Notes: generated by a model from the letters alone, not told the origin. DNA of 64,000 bases from Clostridia bacterium (GCA_017416345.1 JAFQCR010000028.1:1-64000); one strand, 5' to 3'. Counted from the first letter of the stretch, positions 31,380 through 40,905 are shown. Numbers and translations: made by a program.

Positions 31380-34300
31380 ATGAAACGTTTCAGAAAAATC
31401 ATCAGTATCGCTGTGGCACTTGTAATGTTGCTTACACTGTGTCTGTCAGCACCGCTGACCGCATCGGCCGCAACGGTCAAGGTCACGGTAAACAACTCGG
31501 GCTCCGTTTACTCGGTCGATGCCACCGTCGGCGCAGAGCTTACCGCACCCGAAAGGGTCAACGGTATGGCCTTCCTCGGCTGGTATTCCGACCCTGAATG
31601 CACCGAAGAATACGGCGTTGTTCAGGCAAACGAGACCCGCAAGGCCTATGCCAAGTATCCGAGCACCTTTATCGGATTTGAGGGCAAGAGTGACTATGTT
31701 AAAGGCACCGATTTCCGCCCTGCAAGTGACGGTAGCGGCGTTGTCACCGACCCGACAAATGATAATAATAAGGTGTTCAAGCTTTATGCCAAAAATTTGT
31801 GGGCCAACGTCATTATGCCGCAGTATGATGATGCCGATTCGGGTAAATATATGCTCGAATCAAACCATTCCTACACCTTCACCTTTAAGTTTATGATCCC
31901 CGGCGGTTCCTCGGTCGATTCACTTGTTATCCGTATGAACCAGGGTGACCTGCCCGAGGGCGGCAACGGCAGAACTCCGTTCGGCCAGAAATCCTACAGC
32001 CAGGCCGCATTAACTCCTCTCACCTGGTACACCTACAGTGTTACCTACAGCGTGGGCGATGCCTCGCTAAAGACCTCACCTCAGCTTGTTGCCAACTGGA
32101 ACGGCGGCACAAACGCAACCACGGACTATATTTATTTTGATGATGTTATGATTACCGATAATGATTCAGGTATTGAAATTGAGGTTGATAATACGTTTAC
32201 AAGCTTTGAGGGCTGCACCGTTAATTATGACGGTGGCTTTGCATCATCTACCTCGGCATCTGTTTCGACCGAGAAGGCACATGGCGGTTCTTCTTCCTTG
32301 AAGATTGCTCCCTCGGGCGCTAACACCTACCGTTCTTATGCTTACAACGGCAAAGGCTCGGTACTCAAGCTTGATTCGTATACCAGATATACCGTCAGCT
32401 ATTGGTATATGGCAACCGCTTTGGCCGGTGACTATACCAACATTTACTCTACCTTGAACGGAAACGGTAATGTTTGGGATAAAAACGTACAGCTTAACAA
32501 GACCGGTATCCACAGTTCTGCTTTGAACGAGTGGCACAAGGTTGAGTACACCGTAATTACAGGTGACTGCTCGAGCCAGGCTTACCTCACCTTTGGTCTG
32601 CAGACTGCCGCCGCAGGTACCGTTGTTTATATCGATGACGTCACCGTAACTTCCGTTGAGTACATCGGTATGCACGACTATTACTGCGATTTCAGCGCCG
32701 ATTTCTCACACTACGGCGATCCTTCAAGCTCTGCAACCTGGCCTTATTATTCATCCAAGGTCAACTTTAACACCGATGACGGTGTGCTGTATTTCCCCAC
32801 GACCCACGGCACAGCACCCTCTATATCCTCGGGCAACTGGATCCAGCATTTTGCTCCGTATGACGGAAGCGGATATTATCAGTTTGAGACCAACTCGTCC
32901 TACCGTGTAGTCGTCCGCTACAAGCAGACCCTTGCGACCGATTCCAATACAGGCTACTTCTCGGTTGGTGTTAAGAAAACCAACACCGGCTCGCAGGTCG
33001 TAAAGGCTTTGGCCATCAACAACCTCGTTGGTGATACCGAGTGGAAAGAATATACCTTTGACTTTGTTACCGACAGCCTTTCGGACGGCAAGTACCTCAC
33101 CTTGACCTTTGGCTCCAAGGATGGCTCTTTGGCCGAGTTTGAGGTCGATTGGATCAAGGTCACAAAGGGCCCCTTTATCAACAACAACGGTGAGATCTCC
33201 AAGAACTCCACCGCCGTTGGTTACGAAATAGCAACTCCTTCTTACGATGCAGATAAGTATGATTTTATCGGTTGGTATTCTAACCCCGAATGCACCACGC
33301 CCTTCGGCAAGGTTCGTGAGAACGAAGTAAGAACCGCTTACGCACGTTATAACAAGACGGTCATCACCTTCTCGGAGGCAGAGTTTATCCAAAAGGTGAC
33401 CTACCGTGATGACGGTGAGGATTATGGCGGATATCAAAGCGGAATCGTACTTGATCCCAATGATGCAACCAACAAGGTGTTTAAGCTTCACAGCCCCAGC
33501 ATCTGGGCCAACTTTGCCGTTCCCGTTTACGATGCAAAGGGCGTACCGTCCTACGACTTGATCGCAGGTGTCAAGTATACCGTAAGTGTGGATTTCAAGA
33601 TCCCCTCGACCGTCAACGCAAGCACTATCACCATCCGCACCATTGTCGGTGATATGGCTGAAGGCGGCGTCGGCAGAACACCTTACGACGGCACAAGGGT
33701 AAATTATACCGTTTCCGAGCTTGAGGTCGGCAAGTGGTATACCTATACAACCACCTTTACCGCTACAAGTGATGTCAACACCAAGCCTTATCTGTTTTTG
33801 AGTTATATTCTTGACGACGGAGCAGCTGCTTCAAGCTCTCAGGTCGGTGCTTCAAGCTATCTCTATTTTGATAATGTGAGCGTTTATAACTCTGCACAGT
33901 TTGAGAAGCTGACCATCAGCAACAACGGTGTGGAAAAAGAGATAGATATGGTCGTCGGAACCGAGCTTCCTTCGCTCAACAGCAACCTTGACGAGCAGGT
34001 ATTCCTCGGCTGGTATTCCGACCCTGAATGCACCGTTCCCTTTGGTGCCGTTCAGGCCAACGAGACCCGCACCGCTTATGCCAAGTTTGATACCGTAAAG
34101 ATCACCTTCGGCAATGCTGACAAGCAGCTCAATGCAGGTGATATCTTCACCGTGCCTTGCTATGAGGGTGTTGAAAATGCTTATAACCTTACTGCAGGCA
34201 AGACCTACGCAATGCGCTTTGTTTATAAGTCCGTAAAGGACAGCGTTGCAGGCAAGTTTGCGGTTTTGGGCAACGAGCTGAAGTTTAGCGCCTACGATGC

Positions 34301-36335
34301 CGAAAATGCCAACGTCTGGACCCCTGCGGCAATAACCTTCACCGCAACCGAGGCCACCGCTTTGCAGTTGGCAGTTATCTCGGACGGCTCGGCAGGTGTT
34401 TTGGTTGACGATATTCTCATTTATGAGATCGACTACACTCCCGAGACTTCTGTTACCGCAGGCAACAGCACTATCTCGGCAACCAAGCCCACCGCACAGA
34501 ACAATATGCAGACCGGTAAGGTCTCTGTCAGCCTTGCCGACGGCGAGCAGCTCAAGGTCGGCGGACTTACCGTCACCTACGATCTGTATGCGACCGCATT
34601 CAGCGATTTTGTGACCTCCAAGGTCATGCTTTCCAACGGCTCTTACGACCTTGACCGTGACAATGAGCCCGGCAACGGCAACGAGTTTGTCTACTTTGTT
34701 CCTGCAAACGCCAAGAACATCAAGATCTCGGCCGAGTTTGTTTCGGCAGACGATACCAATATCGGCATAATCGCAGGCTCTGTCCGTGAGAAGAGCGACA
34801 AGTATTCTTCGGGTCTCCGTTTCAGAGGCCGTGTTTACAAGGATGACAGCATCAAGAATGTAGGCTTCCTCCTTGCACCCGAAAAGCTTGTTACCGACGC
34901 AGGCTATGACACCCTTACTGTTGATAATGCCGTTGCTTGCTCGGCAATAAACGCACTTGCCACCGGCGTGGTATACGACGGAACCGACCTTTACACCGAT
35001 TACCAGGTACTGCTTACCGGCGACAAAATGGAAAATCTGCTCGATACCTCGATCATGTGCGTAATGTACATCGAGCATAATGACGGCACCGTTGAGTATG
35101 CCGATGCCAAGACCCAGTCCTATAACGGCATCAAGAAGGCTATGAACCCCGTTTACAGAGGTATTACCTCCTATCATTCCGAGGAGTACGAGGATACCCG
35201 CAATAAGCTTCTCAAGACCCAGAACGACGGAACCTTCTCGTTCCTTGTTCTGACCGATATCCACATCGACTATGTTAAAACGGTCGCAGACGGAGAGTAT
35301 TGGTACACCACTCCCGTAGGCGGAAAGCTCCCCGACCGTCCCAACATCGAGCGTGAGATCGCAATGGTCATCGAAATGGCCAACACCACCGACGTTGACT
35401 GCATCATTTTGGGCGGTGACCTTATCCACGGAACCAACTCACACGCAAACTCTATGGCCGACCTTAACTACCTGGCACAGGTATTCCAGAAGGCCAAGGT
35501 CCCTGTGATCGCATCCCGCGGTAACCACGATAACAATGACTACCACGGCAAGCCCTGCGCTTTAGAGCATATCATCACCAACGAGGAATGGACCACCACC
35601 CTTATCGATCCGCTTGCTAAGGATACTTTGGCAGTTCACGATACCGAAAACGATCCGTATTCGCCTTACTACTATATGGATTTCCCCGAGAAGAAGACCC
35701 GTGTTATCGTGCTTGATGCATGGAACTATCCCATCATTTCGACCGACGGTATCCATTCGACCTATTCTGCCGAAAACGGTTGGGAGATGTACGGTGACAA
35801 TGCTCAGATAGAGTGGTTTGCAAAGGTTGCCCTTGATGCCGAGCTTCAGGGTTGGAACTACGTTTTGTCCACCCACGCACCTATTGTCGGTTCTATGTCG
35901 GGCAGCTCATCCAACGCCGGTCTTCTCCGCAACATTATCACCGCCTTCAACAACAAGACTACAATTGATGTGTTCGGCACTACAATGGATTACTCCAATT
36001 ACGACGGTCAGATGCCTCTGAACGTTTCGGGTCACACCCACATCCAGTCGTGGAGAACACTTGGTGACGACCACGTAGCTGTCAACACCGGTTCGGGAAG
36101 ATTTGCCTATTATACCGACGACGGCACCACCGATACCGCCACCGAAAAGCAGTATCAGCCTGTACGCTGGGAGGGCACCTATTCCGAGGCCTGCTTCGAT
36201 GCAGTTGTGTACGATCCTGCTATTAACACGATCCAGCGCTTTAACTTCGGTAACCGTCCCGACAACAAGTTTGTCATAACCGATTCGGGTATTGAAATAA
36301 CCGAAACACCGCACGAAGGAGAGTATGCAGAATGA
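31380..36335 (+). CDS. Giant secreted multidomain protein with C-terminal calcineurin-like metallophosphoesterase
   Basis: A 1651-residue exported protein. The signal peptide (1-31) ends TASAA. Three InlB/Listeria-Bacteroides-type beta repeats carry (L/I)GWYS(D/N)PEC near residues 66, 630 and 876. Each is followed by jelly-roll carbohydrate-binding-like modules (for example FEGKSDYV and FEGCTVNYDG). A domain with SGLRFRGRV and VGFLLAPEKL (about 1140-1260) precedes the phosphoesterase (about 1270-1651). Its metal motifs are LTDIHID, LGGDLIHG, RGNHDNND, STHAPI and SGHTHIQSW. Targets may be phosphate esters on cell-wall or host glycans. No transmembrane or LPxTG anchor is seen. GGAGG precedes; a GTG one codon earlier is possible. 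Two related phosphoesterases follow, and a 43-residue gene overlaps its stop. Confidence 0.85.
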   Translation: MKRFRKIISIAVALVMLLTLCLSAPLTASAATVKVTVNNSGSVYSVDATVGAELTAPERVNGMAFLGWYSDPECTEEYGVVQANETRKAYAKYPSTFIGFEGKSDYVKGTDFRPASDGSGVVTDPTNDNNKVFKLYAKNLWANVIMPQYDDADSGKYMLESNHSYTFTFKFMIPGGSSVDSLVIRMNQGDLPEGGNGRTPFGQKSYSQAALTPLTWYTYSVTYSVGDASLKTSPQLVANWNGGTNATTDYIYFDDVMITDNDSGIEIEVDNTFTSFEGCTVNYDGGFASSTSASVSTEKAHGGSSSLKIAPSGANTYRSYAYNGKGSVLKLDSYTRYTVSYWYMATALAGDYTNIYSTLNGNGNVWDKNVQLNKTGIHSSALNEWHKVEYTVITGDCSSQAYLTFGLQTAAAGTVVYIDDVTVTSVEYIGMHDYYCDFSADFSHYGDPSSSATWPYYSSKVNFNTDDGVLYFPTTHGTAPSISSGNWIQHFAPYDGSGYYQFETNSSYRVVVRYKQTLATDSNTGYFSVGVKKTNTGSQVVKALAINNLVGDTEWKEYTFDFVTDSLSDGKYLTLTFGSKDGSLAEFEVDWIKVTKGPFINNNGEISKNSTAVGYEIATPSYDADKYDFIGWYSNPECTTPFGKVRENEVRTAYARYNKTVITFSEAEFIQKVTYRDDGEDYGGYQSGIVLDPNDATNKVFKLHSPSIWANFAVPVYDAKGVPSYDLIAGVKYTVSVDFKIPSTVNASTITIRTIVGDMAEGGVGRTPYDGTRVNYTVSELEVGKWYTYTTTFTATSDVNTKPYLFLSYILDDGAAASSSQVGASSYLYFDNVSVYNSAQFEKLTISNNGVEKEIDMVVGTELPSLNSNLDEQVFLGWYSDPECTVPFGAVQANETRTAYAKFDTVKITFGNADKQLNAGDIFTVPCYEGVENAYNLTAGKTYAMRFVYKSVKDSVAGKFAVLGNELKFSAYDAENANVWTPAAITFTATEATALQLAVISDGSAGVLVDDILIYEIDYTPETSVTAGNSTISATKPTAQNNMQTGKVSVSLADGEQLKVGGLTVTYDLYATAFSDFVTSKVMLSNGSYDLDRDNEPGNGNEFVYFVPANAKNIKISAEFVSADDTNIGIIAGSVREKSDKYSSGLRFRGRVYKDDSIKNVGFLLAPEKLVTDAGYDTLTVDNAVACSAINALATGVVYDGTDLYTDYQVLLTGDKMENLLDTSIMCVMYIEHNDGTVEYADAKTQSYNGIKKAMNPVYRGITSYHSEEYEDTRNKLLKTQNDGTFSFLVLTDIHIDYVKTVADGEYWYTTPVGGKLPDRPNIEREIAMVIEMANTTDVDCIILGGDLIHGTNSHANSMADLNYLAQVFQKAKVPVIASRGNHDNNDYHGKPCALEHIITNEEWTTTLIDPLAKDTLAVHDTENDPYSPYYYMDFPEKKTRVIVLDAWNYPIISTDGIHSTYSAENGWEMYGDNAQIEWFAKVALDAELQGWNYVLSTHAPIVGSMSGSSSNAGLLRNIITAFNNKTTIDVFGTTMDYSNYDGQMPLNVSGHTHIQSWRTLGDDHVAVNTGSGRFAYYTDDGTTDTATEKQYQPVRWEGTYSEACFDAVVYDPAINTIQRFNFGNRPDNKFVITDSGIEITETPHEGEYAE

Positions 36336-36463
36336 AACAATATGTAAAGCCTGATTTCGTGCTTAAAAGTCTGGTAGCCGAGGAAAATATCTCGGCTGAC
36401 GGCTTTGGTAACGAAGTCCCTGTTGTGTCATTCCCCGGCAATTGGGTCGCCAATGACGATTGA
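36332..36463 (+). CDS. 43-residue peptide, translationally coupled to the giant phosphoesterase
   Basis: A short gene not previously listed among the long frames. It starts in an ATGA overlap with the stop of the preceding gene and has AAGGAG 10 nt upstream. The peptide begins MKQYVKPDFVLKSLVAEENI, continues SADGFGNEVPVVSFPGNWV and ends with ANDD. It has no cysteine, signal peptide or membrane helix. Short proteins opening MKxYxKPxF with an acidic middle occur in many Clostridia without known function; some precursor peptides of modified peptides look similar. No maturation enzyme is adjacent. A promoter for the next gene overlaps its stop codon, and a long hairpin follows. Confidence 0.65.
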   Translation: MKQYVKPDFVLKSLVAEENISADGFGNEVPVVSFPGNWVANDD

Positions 36464-36488
36464 CACGTACGGAATTAAATGTTAAAAT
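36460..36488 (+). promoter_or_regulatory. Promoter of the phosphoesterase lipoprotein gene
   Basis: TTGACA (36460-36465) overlaps the stop codon of the 43-residue gene; TAAAAT (36483-36488) is 17 bp downstream. The start point falls inside the hairpin 36484-36521. Confidence 0.7.
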
Positions 36489-36521
36489 AAGGGAGGCAGG
36501 ATTTCCTGCTTCCCTTATTTA
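36484..36521 (+). terminator. Long hairpin, probable terminator of the upstream operon
   Basis: AAATAAGGGAGGCAGG and CCTGCTTCCCTTATTT pair with one bulge around a short loop. The T tract is weak (TTATTT), with a second run 10 nt later. Confidence 0.6.
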
Positions 36522-36556
36522 AAAGCCTTCTTTTTTCAGTATTTGGAGTGATTTTT

Positions 36557-37939
36557 ATGAAAAACATTTCAATATTCTTCCGCAAGATATTTATACCTGT
36601 GGCACTTATTTTGTGCATGGTGCTTTTCTGTACACAATGCGGCTCAGGCAATACCGCAAGCATAAACAGCTCATCCGAAAATGCTTCATCAAGCACGGTC
36701 TCGACCGTGTCGAAGGACACCGCATCGACCGAAAGTGCCGAGCCCGAGCTTACCTTTGAGGAAAAGGTCAAGGCAATGGGAAGCGGCTATTGGGAGGAGT
36801 ATAACGACACCCGTGATAAGCTTCTGGCCGCACAGTCGGACGGCAGTTTTTCCTTTATTATGCTGACCGATATTCATATCGATTACGTTAAAAAGGTGGC
36901 TGAGGGGGAGGAATGGTATACCGTAACACCCGTAGGGGGCTCTCTGCCCGACCGTTACAACATTCAAAATGAGATCGCAATGGTCATCGAAATGGCCAAC
37001 ACCACCGATGTTGATTGCATACTTTTAGGCGGCGACCTTGTTCACGGAACACGGCCGCACTACAGTGCCTTGGGTGAGTTGGATTACCTTGCTGAGGTAT
37101 TTAAGGAGGCCAAGGTTCCCGTGTTTGCGACCCGTGGCAACCACGACCATAATGATTATCACGGCAAGCCCTGTGCCTTGGAGCATATTATTACCGACGA
37201 GGAATGGACAACCCACCTTATAAATCCATTGGCAAAGGATATGACGATTGTCCGTCCTGATGGCAACCCAAATTCATCGTATTATTATGTTGATTTCCCC
37301 GATAAAAAGACACGTCTTATCGTGCTGGACGGTTGGAACTATCCCGTTATCTCCGACGACGGTATTTACTCGGTTTATTCTGCCGAAAACGGTTGGAGTT
37401 TCTATGGAGACGACGAGCAGGTCGAATGGTTCGCAAGTGAGGCTCTCGACCCCGAAAAGGACGGTTGGAATTACGTTCTGCTTACCCACGCACCCATCAC
37501 GGGTGATGAAAGCGGAAGCTCGAACAATGCTAACCTTATCCGCAGCATCATCAATGCGTTCAACAATAAGGCTTCTGTTTCGGTTTACGGTAAAGCTTAC
37601 GATTTTTCAAAGGTCGATATCAAGCTTGAGCTCAGCGTTTCGGGTCATACACATATTCAGTCATGGCGTACTATGAGCAACAACCACGTTGCCATCAACA
37701 CGGGCTCGGGCAGGTTTGCGTATTACCCCTCGGAAATACCTTTTGACAACGCCAACGGCAAGGAATATCAGCCGATGCGTATTGAGGGCACCTACAGTCA
37801 GTCTTTGTTTGATGCTATTGTTTACGATGCAAAGGACCGCACTGCCAAGCGCTTTAACTTCGGCAACCGCCCCGATAATCTGTTTGAATATACCGCCAAC
37901 GGTATAGTTCACACCGAGGGAGAGCATCAAGTATGGTAA
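36557..37939 (+). CDS. Calcineurin-like metallophosphoesterase lipoprotein
   Basis: A 460-residue exported protein, probably a lipoprotein with anchor Cys28 (FCTQCGSG, an unusual lipobox). A Ser/Thr-rich linker follows, then one phosphoesterase domain (about 85-460). Metal motifs are LTDIHIDYV near residue 102, LGGDLVHG, RGNHDHNDYHGKPC, LTHAPITG and SGHTHIQSW, with FGNRPDN near the C-terminus. It is very similar along its length to the last 380 residues of the giant protein upstream, so the two arose by duplication and differ in added modules. GGAG lies 8 nt before the ATG; a GTG within the ribosome site is unlikely. It is followed by a cytosolic relative. Confidence 0.87.
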   Translation: MKNISIFFRKIFIPVALILCMVLFCTQCGSGNTASINSSSENASSSTVSTVSKDTASTESAEPELTFEEKVKAMGSGYWEEYNDTRDKLLAAQSDGSFSFIMLTDIHIDYVKKVAEGEEWYTVTPVGGSLPDRYNIQNEIAMVIEMANTTDVDCILLGGDLVHGTRPHYSALGELDYLAEVFKEAKVPVFATRGNHDHNDYHGKPCALEHIITDEEWTTHLINPLAKDMTIVRPDGNPNSSYYYVDFPDKKTRLIVLDGWNYPVISDDGIYSVYSAENGWSFYGDDEQVEWFASEALDPEKDGWNYVLLTHAPITGDESGSSNNANLIRSIINAFNNKASVSVYGKAYDFSKVDIKLELSVSGHTHIQSWRTMSNNHVAINTGSGRFAYYPSEIPFDNANGKEYQPMRIEGTYSQSLFDAIVYDAKDRTAKRFNFGNRPDNLFEYTANGIVHTEGEHQVW

Positions 37940-37966
37940 CCCTGCATTGACTTTGGAGATGATAAT

Positions 37967-39103
37967 ATGGCAACCGTAAAAATCGACCCCATTTATATTG
38001 AAGAATTTGAAGATACCGTTAAAAAAGCCAAGCCGCTTATAACCGACACATCTTTTTGTGTTCTGCTGATGTCGGATGCTCATATCGAGTATTCGGGCGG
38101 GTTACAACCTGAGCGACCCGGTATTATGCGTCAGGTCGAGGCTATTCAGGCCTTGGCAGGTGAGATAGGCGCCGACGCAATAATGCTCGGCGGAGATATA
38201 CTTCACGGAACCAACTCGCACGAGGGCGCAATGAGGGATCTCAATATTTACGCCGAAAGCTTTAAGGATGCCCCCGTGCCGGTATTACCCACACGTGGTA
38301 ACCACGATGACAACGGCTATCACAACACCAAAGACCGACCGGGAGATAAATATGACCCGCATTACTGTCCCATCGAGTACATAGTCAATCAGCAGATGTG
38401 GGTCGACACGCTGGTCGACCGTGTGTGCAAGGGCAAGGCGGTCCACGCCGACGGTGACCCCAAATCGACCTATTATTACGCCGATTTCGAGGACAAAAAG
38501 GTCAGAATGATATTCCTCGATGCCTACGATTATCCGTATGTTTCGTCAAACGGTGTGCATATTGATACGGCCTCCGAGGGCTTTAACCGCGTGCCCGATC
38601 ATCAGATAAAATGGCTGTGCGACGTTGCGCTTGACACTGAAAAGGTCGGTTGGAATTTCATCGCCTGCTCACACGCACCGCTTAAAAGGTTTGGCACATA
38701 CAAAAATGTCGAAGAGGTAATGGGGATCTTCTCGGCCTTCAATAACCGCAGGCTGTATAAAAACGAGCGTCTCAATATCGTCAAGGACTTCACCAAAGTC
38801 ACCGCCTCAACTCCGTTGCAGCTGTTCGGTCACACACACCTGACCGTTACCAAAAGCTGTGCGCCCGAAAAGATGCAGCTTATCGGTGTCGGAAGCGCCA
38901 AGGTCTCGTTCTATCCGAAGTCCATTCCCGATCTTCTTGCCCACGGCGATTACGACTACGGCGAGATGCACCCGAGAGTGGCAGGAACCTACACCGAGGC
39001 CAATATCGACGTTATCATAATGGACAAGGGCGTCATCAACAAAATACGCTTCGGCGCAGGTGTCGACCAAAAATTTGACGTTTCGGATTATATGAATTAT
39101 TAA
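37967..39103 (+). CDS. Cytosolic calcineurin-like metallophosphoesterase
   Basis: A 378-residue phosphoesterase with no signal peptide or membrane helix. Motifs are LMSDAHIEY near residue 35, LGGDILHG near residue 70, TRGNHDDNGYH near residue 105, CSHAPLKRFG near residue 240 and FGHTHLTV near residue 287, giving the two-metal site. It shares the AMxxLN/LxYxAExFK layout with the two exported relatives but is more distant from them. It lies 27 bp after the lipoprotein gene and is probably cotranscribed. A pair of surface and cytosolic phosphoesterases could act in turn on an imported phosphorylated compound. The substrate is unknown. Confidence 0.85.
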   Translation: MATVKIDPIYIEEFEDTVKKAKPLITDTSFCVLLMSDAHIEYSGGLQPERPGIMRQVEAIQALAGEIGADAIMLGGDILHGTNSHEGAMRDLNIYAESFKDAPVPVLPTRGNHDDNGYHNTKDRPGDKYDPHYCPIEYIVNQQMWVDTLVDRVCKGKAVHADGDPKSTYYYADFEDKKVRMIFLDAYDYPYVSSNGVHIDTASEGFNRVPDHQIKWLCDVALDTEKVGWNFIACSHAPLKRFGTYKNVEEVMGIFSAFNNRRLYKNERLNIVKDFTKVTASTPLQLFGHTHLTVTKSCAPEKMQLIGVGSAKVSFYPKSIPDLLAHGDYDYGEMHPRVAGTYTEANIDVIIMDKGVINKIRFGAGVDQKFDVSDYMNY

Positions 39104-39104
39104 G

Positions 39105-39147
39105 AAAAAAGCTCCAAGCAACCGTTCGGTTTGCCTGGAGCTTTTTG
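39105..39147. terminator. Bidirectional terminator between convergent operons
   Basis: AAAAAGCTCCA and TGGAGCTTTTT pair around a nested GCAAACC-type hairpin with T/A runs on both sides. Confidence 0.85.
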
Positions 39148-40080
39148 TTATTCTTTTACCGAGCCTTTGAAGATGGTCTTTCTGAAATGGCCGGGAGTGT
39201 GACCTGTGAGTGAACGGAAGACCTTGCTGAAATACTGCGGATTTCCAAAGCCCAAGGTGTCCGATATACTCGTGAAATCCTGGTTGGTCTCCAGAATCAG
39301 CCGCTTGGCTTCCTCGATCTTAAGATACTGGAAGTAAGAGTTCACGGTCTTGCCGGTCTCTTTTTTGAAGTGACTGCAAACGTGGCCTCTGCTGTAACCG
39401 ACCTGCTTGCAGATATCCTCGATGCTGACGGTTGAATACACGTGGCTTTCAAGTATCTCCACCACCTGCGAGACAAGCTCGCTTCGGTTGTCGCTGTGCT
39501 CAAAAAAGATCTTTTCCTTATTCTTTTCCTTTTTCAAGCCTTTGATTATCTGCAAAAGCAATATTTCAATATAATTGATATGTATCTGTCGGTCAAGATG
39601 CGGCGCTTTTGATTTTAAACTGCACCAATGCCCGTTGATGTCGTAGGCCTTGGCACCTGCCTCAAAGGCCAAGGACAGTATCTGGCGCTGTTCGGGGGTA
39701 AAATGCACAAAGGTCCTTGTGTTGTCGGGGAAAAACTCTAGCATCAGCTCACTGTTGCAAATGAACGAGGAAATAAATATAGAGGCCGAATGCTCGCCGT
39801 CGCAGTTGTTTCTGTGAGGGTAGCCTCTGCCGTAGATCACAGCATCGCCTGCGTGCATAATGACATCCTTTTCTTCGCTTTTATCAAGATAAACACCCTT
39901 TTCAAGGTATATGATCTCATATTCCTCGTGCTCATCAAGAGGATGATTGTAGGTGTACCGTGCAGGAAGCTCGAAATACCGAATGGTATATATCTTTTCT
40001 ATGCTGATGGGTATTTCGGGAACGCAAGGCTCGTTATAATCGCCACGGTACTGGTTATTGGATTTTTCTTTAAAAGGCAT
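39148..40080 (-). CDS. AraC-family transcriptional regulator
   Basis: A 310-residue regulator. The N-terminal cupin sensor has HPLDEHEEYEIIYLEKG near residue 45 and HAGDAVIYGRGYPHRNN near residue 75. The AraC domain (about 210-305) has VSIEDICKQVGYSRGHVCSHFK and ISDTLGFGNPQYFSKVF, ending TPGHFRKT. It starts 9 bp after the HAD gene on the same strand and is convergent with the phosphoesterase cluster, so its target is not obvious. Candidates are its own operon or the nearby phosphoesterase genes. Confidence 0.88.
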   Translation of the reverse strand: MPFKEKSNNQYRGDYNEPCVPEIPISIEKIYTIRYFELPARYTYNHPLDEHEEYEIIYLEKGVYLDKSEEKDVIMHAGDAVIYGRGYPHRNNCDGEHSASIFISSFICNSELMLEFFPDNTRTFVHFTPEQRQILSLAFEAGAKAYDINGHWCSLKSKAPHLDRQIHINYIEILLLQIIKGLKKEKNKEKIFFEHSDNRSELVSQVVEILESHVYSTVSIEDICKQVGYSRGHVCSHFKKETGKTVNSYFQYLKIEEAKRLILETNQDFTSISDTLGFGNPQYFSKVFRSLTGHTPGHFRKTIFKGSVKE

Positions 40081-40089
40081 AGTATCACC

Positions 40090-40800
40090 TCAAAGCTCGG
40101 CTTCGATAAACCGCTTCAGCTCTTTAAATCCGCCGTGGGGGTATGCGCTTATATCCTTGTTTTCCTTGTTGATGATGCAATCGGTCAGCAAAAACACCTT
40201 CATGCCCAACGTTTCTGCCACCATATCCTCGGTCACGTCGTTGCCCACCATAAGGCATTCCTTGGGGTCAAGCTTCAGCTTTTCGCATATCTCAATGTAA
40301 TACTTGGGGTTGGGCTTGCAATAGCAGGAGTTTTCGTATGTGGTGTAGAGCAAAAAGTCCGAGATATCAAGGCCTGCCCACGAAGCACGGTTGCGTGTGG
40401 CGACCGAAGGGAACAGCGGGTTTGTAGCCAGCACAACGCCTTCCCCTTTAGCCTTCAACAGCTTTATGACTTTGTCGGCCTCAGGTGCAAAGCCGCAGGC
40501 TTCCTTGGCCTTGCAAAACTCGTTGGAGTAAAATTCATCAAAGATCGGCTTGTGGTTTATGGCGTCAGGTCCGTAGATACCGCAAAAGGTGTCCCAAAAG
40601 GCTTGCTCGTTTATGCGGCTGCCGTCGTTTTTGACCATTGCCGCCGTGCCTGCCCAAATGTTTTTCACAAGCGCTTTGGGCTCGTAACCCAAGGGTGCGG
40701 CCTTTATGGCAAGGTTGGTGAAATATATTTCCGTAAACCTTTCCTGATCCATTGGAAGCAATGTTCCGTCGAGGTCGAACAATACCGTTTTTATAGCCAT
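40090..40800 (-). CDS. HAD-superfamily hydrolase
   Basis: A 236-residue HAD phosphatase. Motif I is LFDLDGTL (nucleophile Asp10), motif II is LATNPLF near residue 120, motif III has Lys in CKPNPKYY near residue 160 and motif IV is MVGNDVTEDM near residue 183. A helical cap lies between residues 20 and 90. Such enzymes dephosphorylate small metabolites such as phosphoglycolate or sugar phosphates; the substrate is not predictable. It precedes the AraC gene in a two-gene operon with its own promoter. Confidence 0.88.
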   Translation of the reverse strand: MAIKTVLFDLDGTLLPMDQERFTEIYFTNLAIKAAPLGYEPKALVKNIWAGTAAMVKNDGSRINEQAFWDTFCGIYGPDAINHKPIFDEFYSNEFCKAKEACGFAPEADKVIKLLKAKGEGVVLATNPLFPSVATRNRASWAGLDISDFLLYTTYENSCYCKPNPKYYIEICEKLKLDPKECLMVGNDVTEDMVAETLGMKVFLLTDCIINKENKDISAYPHGGFKELKRFIEAEL

Positions 40801-40833
40801 AGAAACCTCCGAAAAAGTGAATTTTACCTTTTT

Positions 40834-40862
40834 ATTTTACAATGCTTTATACCAAAAAGCAA
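40834..40862 (-). promoter_or_regulatory. Promoter of the HAD-AraC operon
   Basis: On the minus strand TTGCTT (40857-40862) and TAAAAT (40834-40839) are 17 bp apart, 34 bp before the HAD start codon. Confidence 0.65.
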
Positions 40863-40905
40863 TATATTAAAGTGTAAACTTTTTATAAAATCGTATTGTT
40901 ATAGT

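Noticed and set aside
33852-35429. A 525-residue open frame on the minus strand
   Set aside because: It lies entirely antisense to the giant phosphoesterase gene, which has a clear signal peptide, repeats and catalytic motifs. The antisense translation has no recognisable domain or ribosome site; it is a side effect of codon bias.
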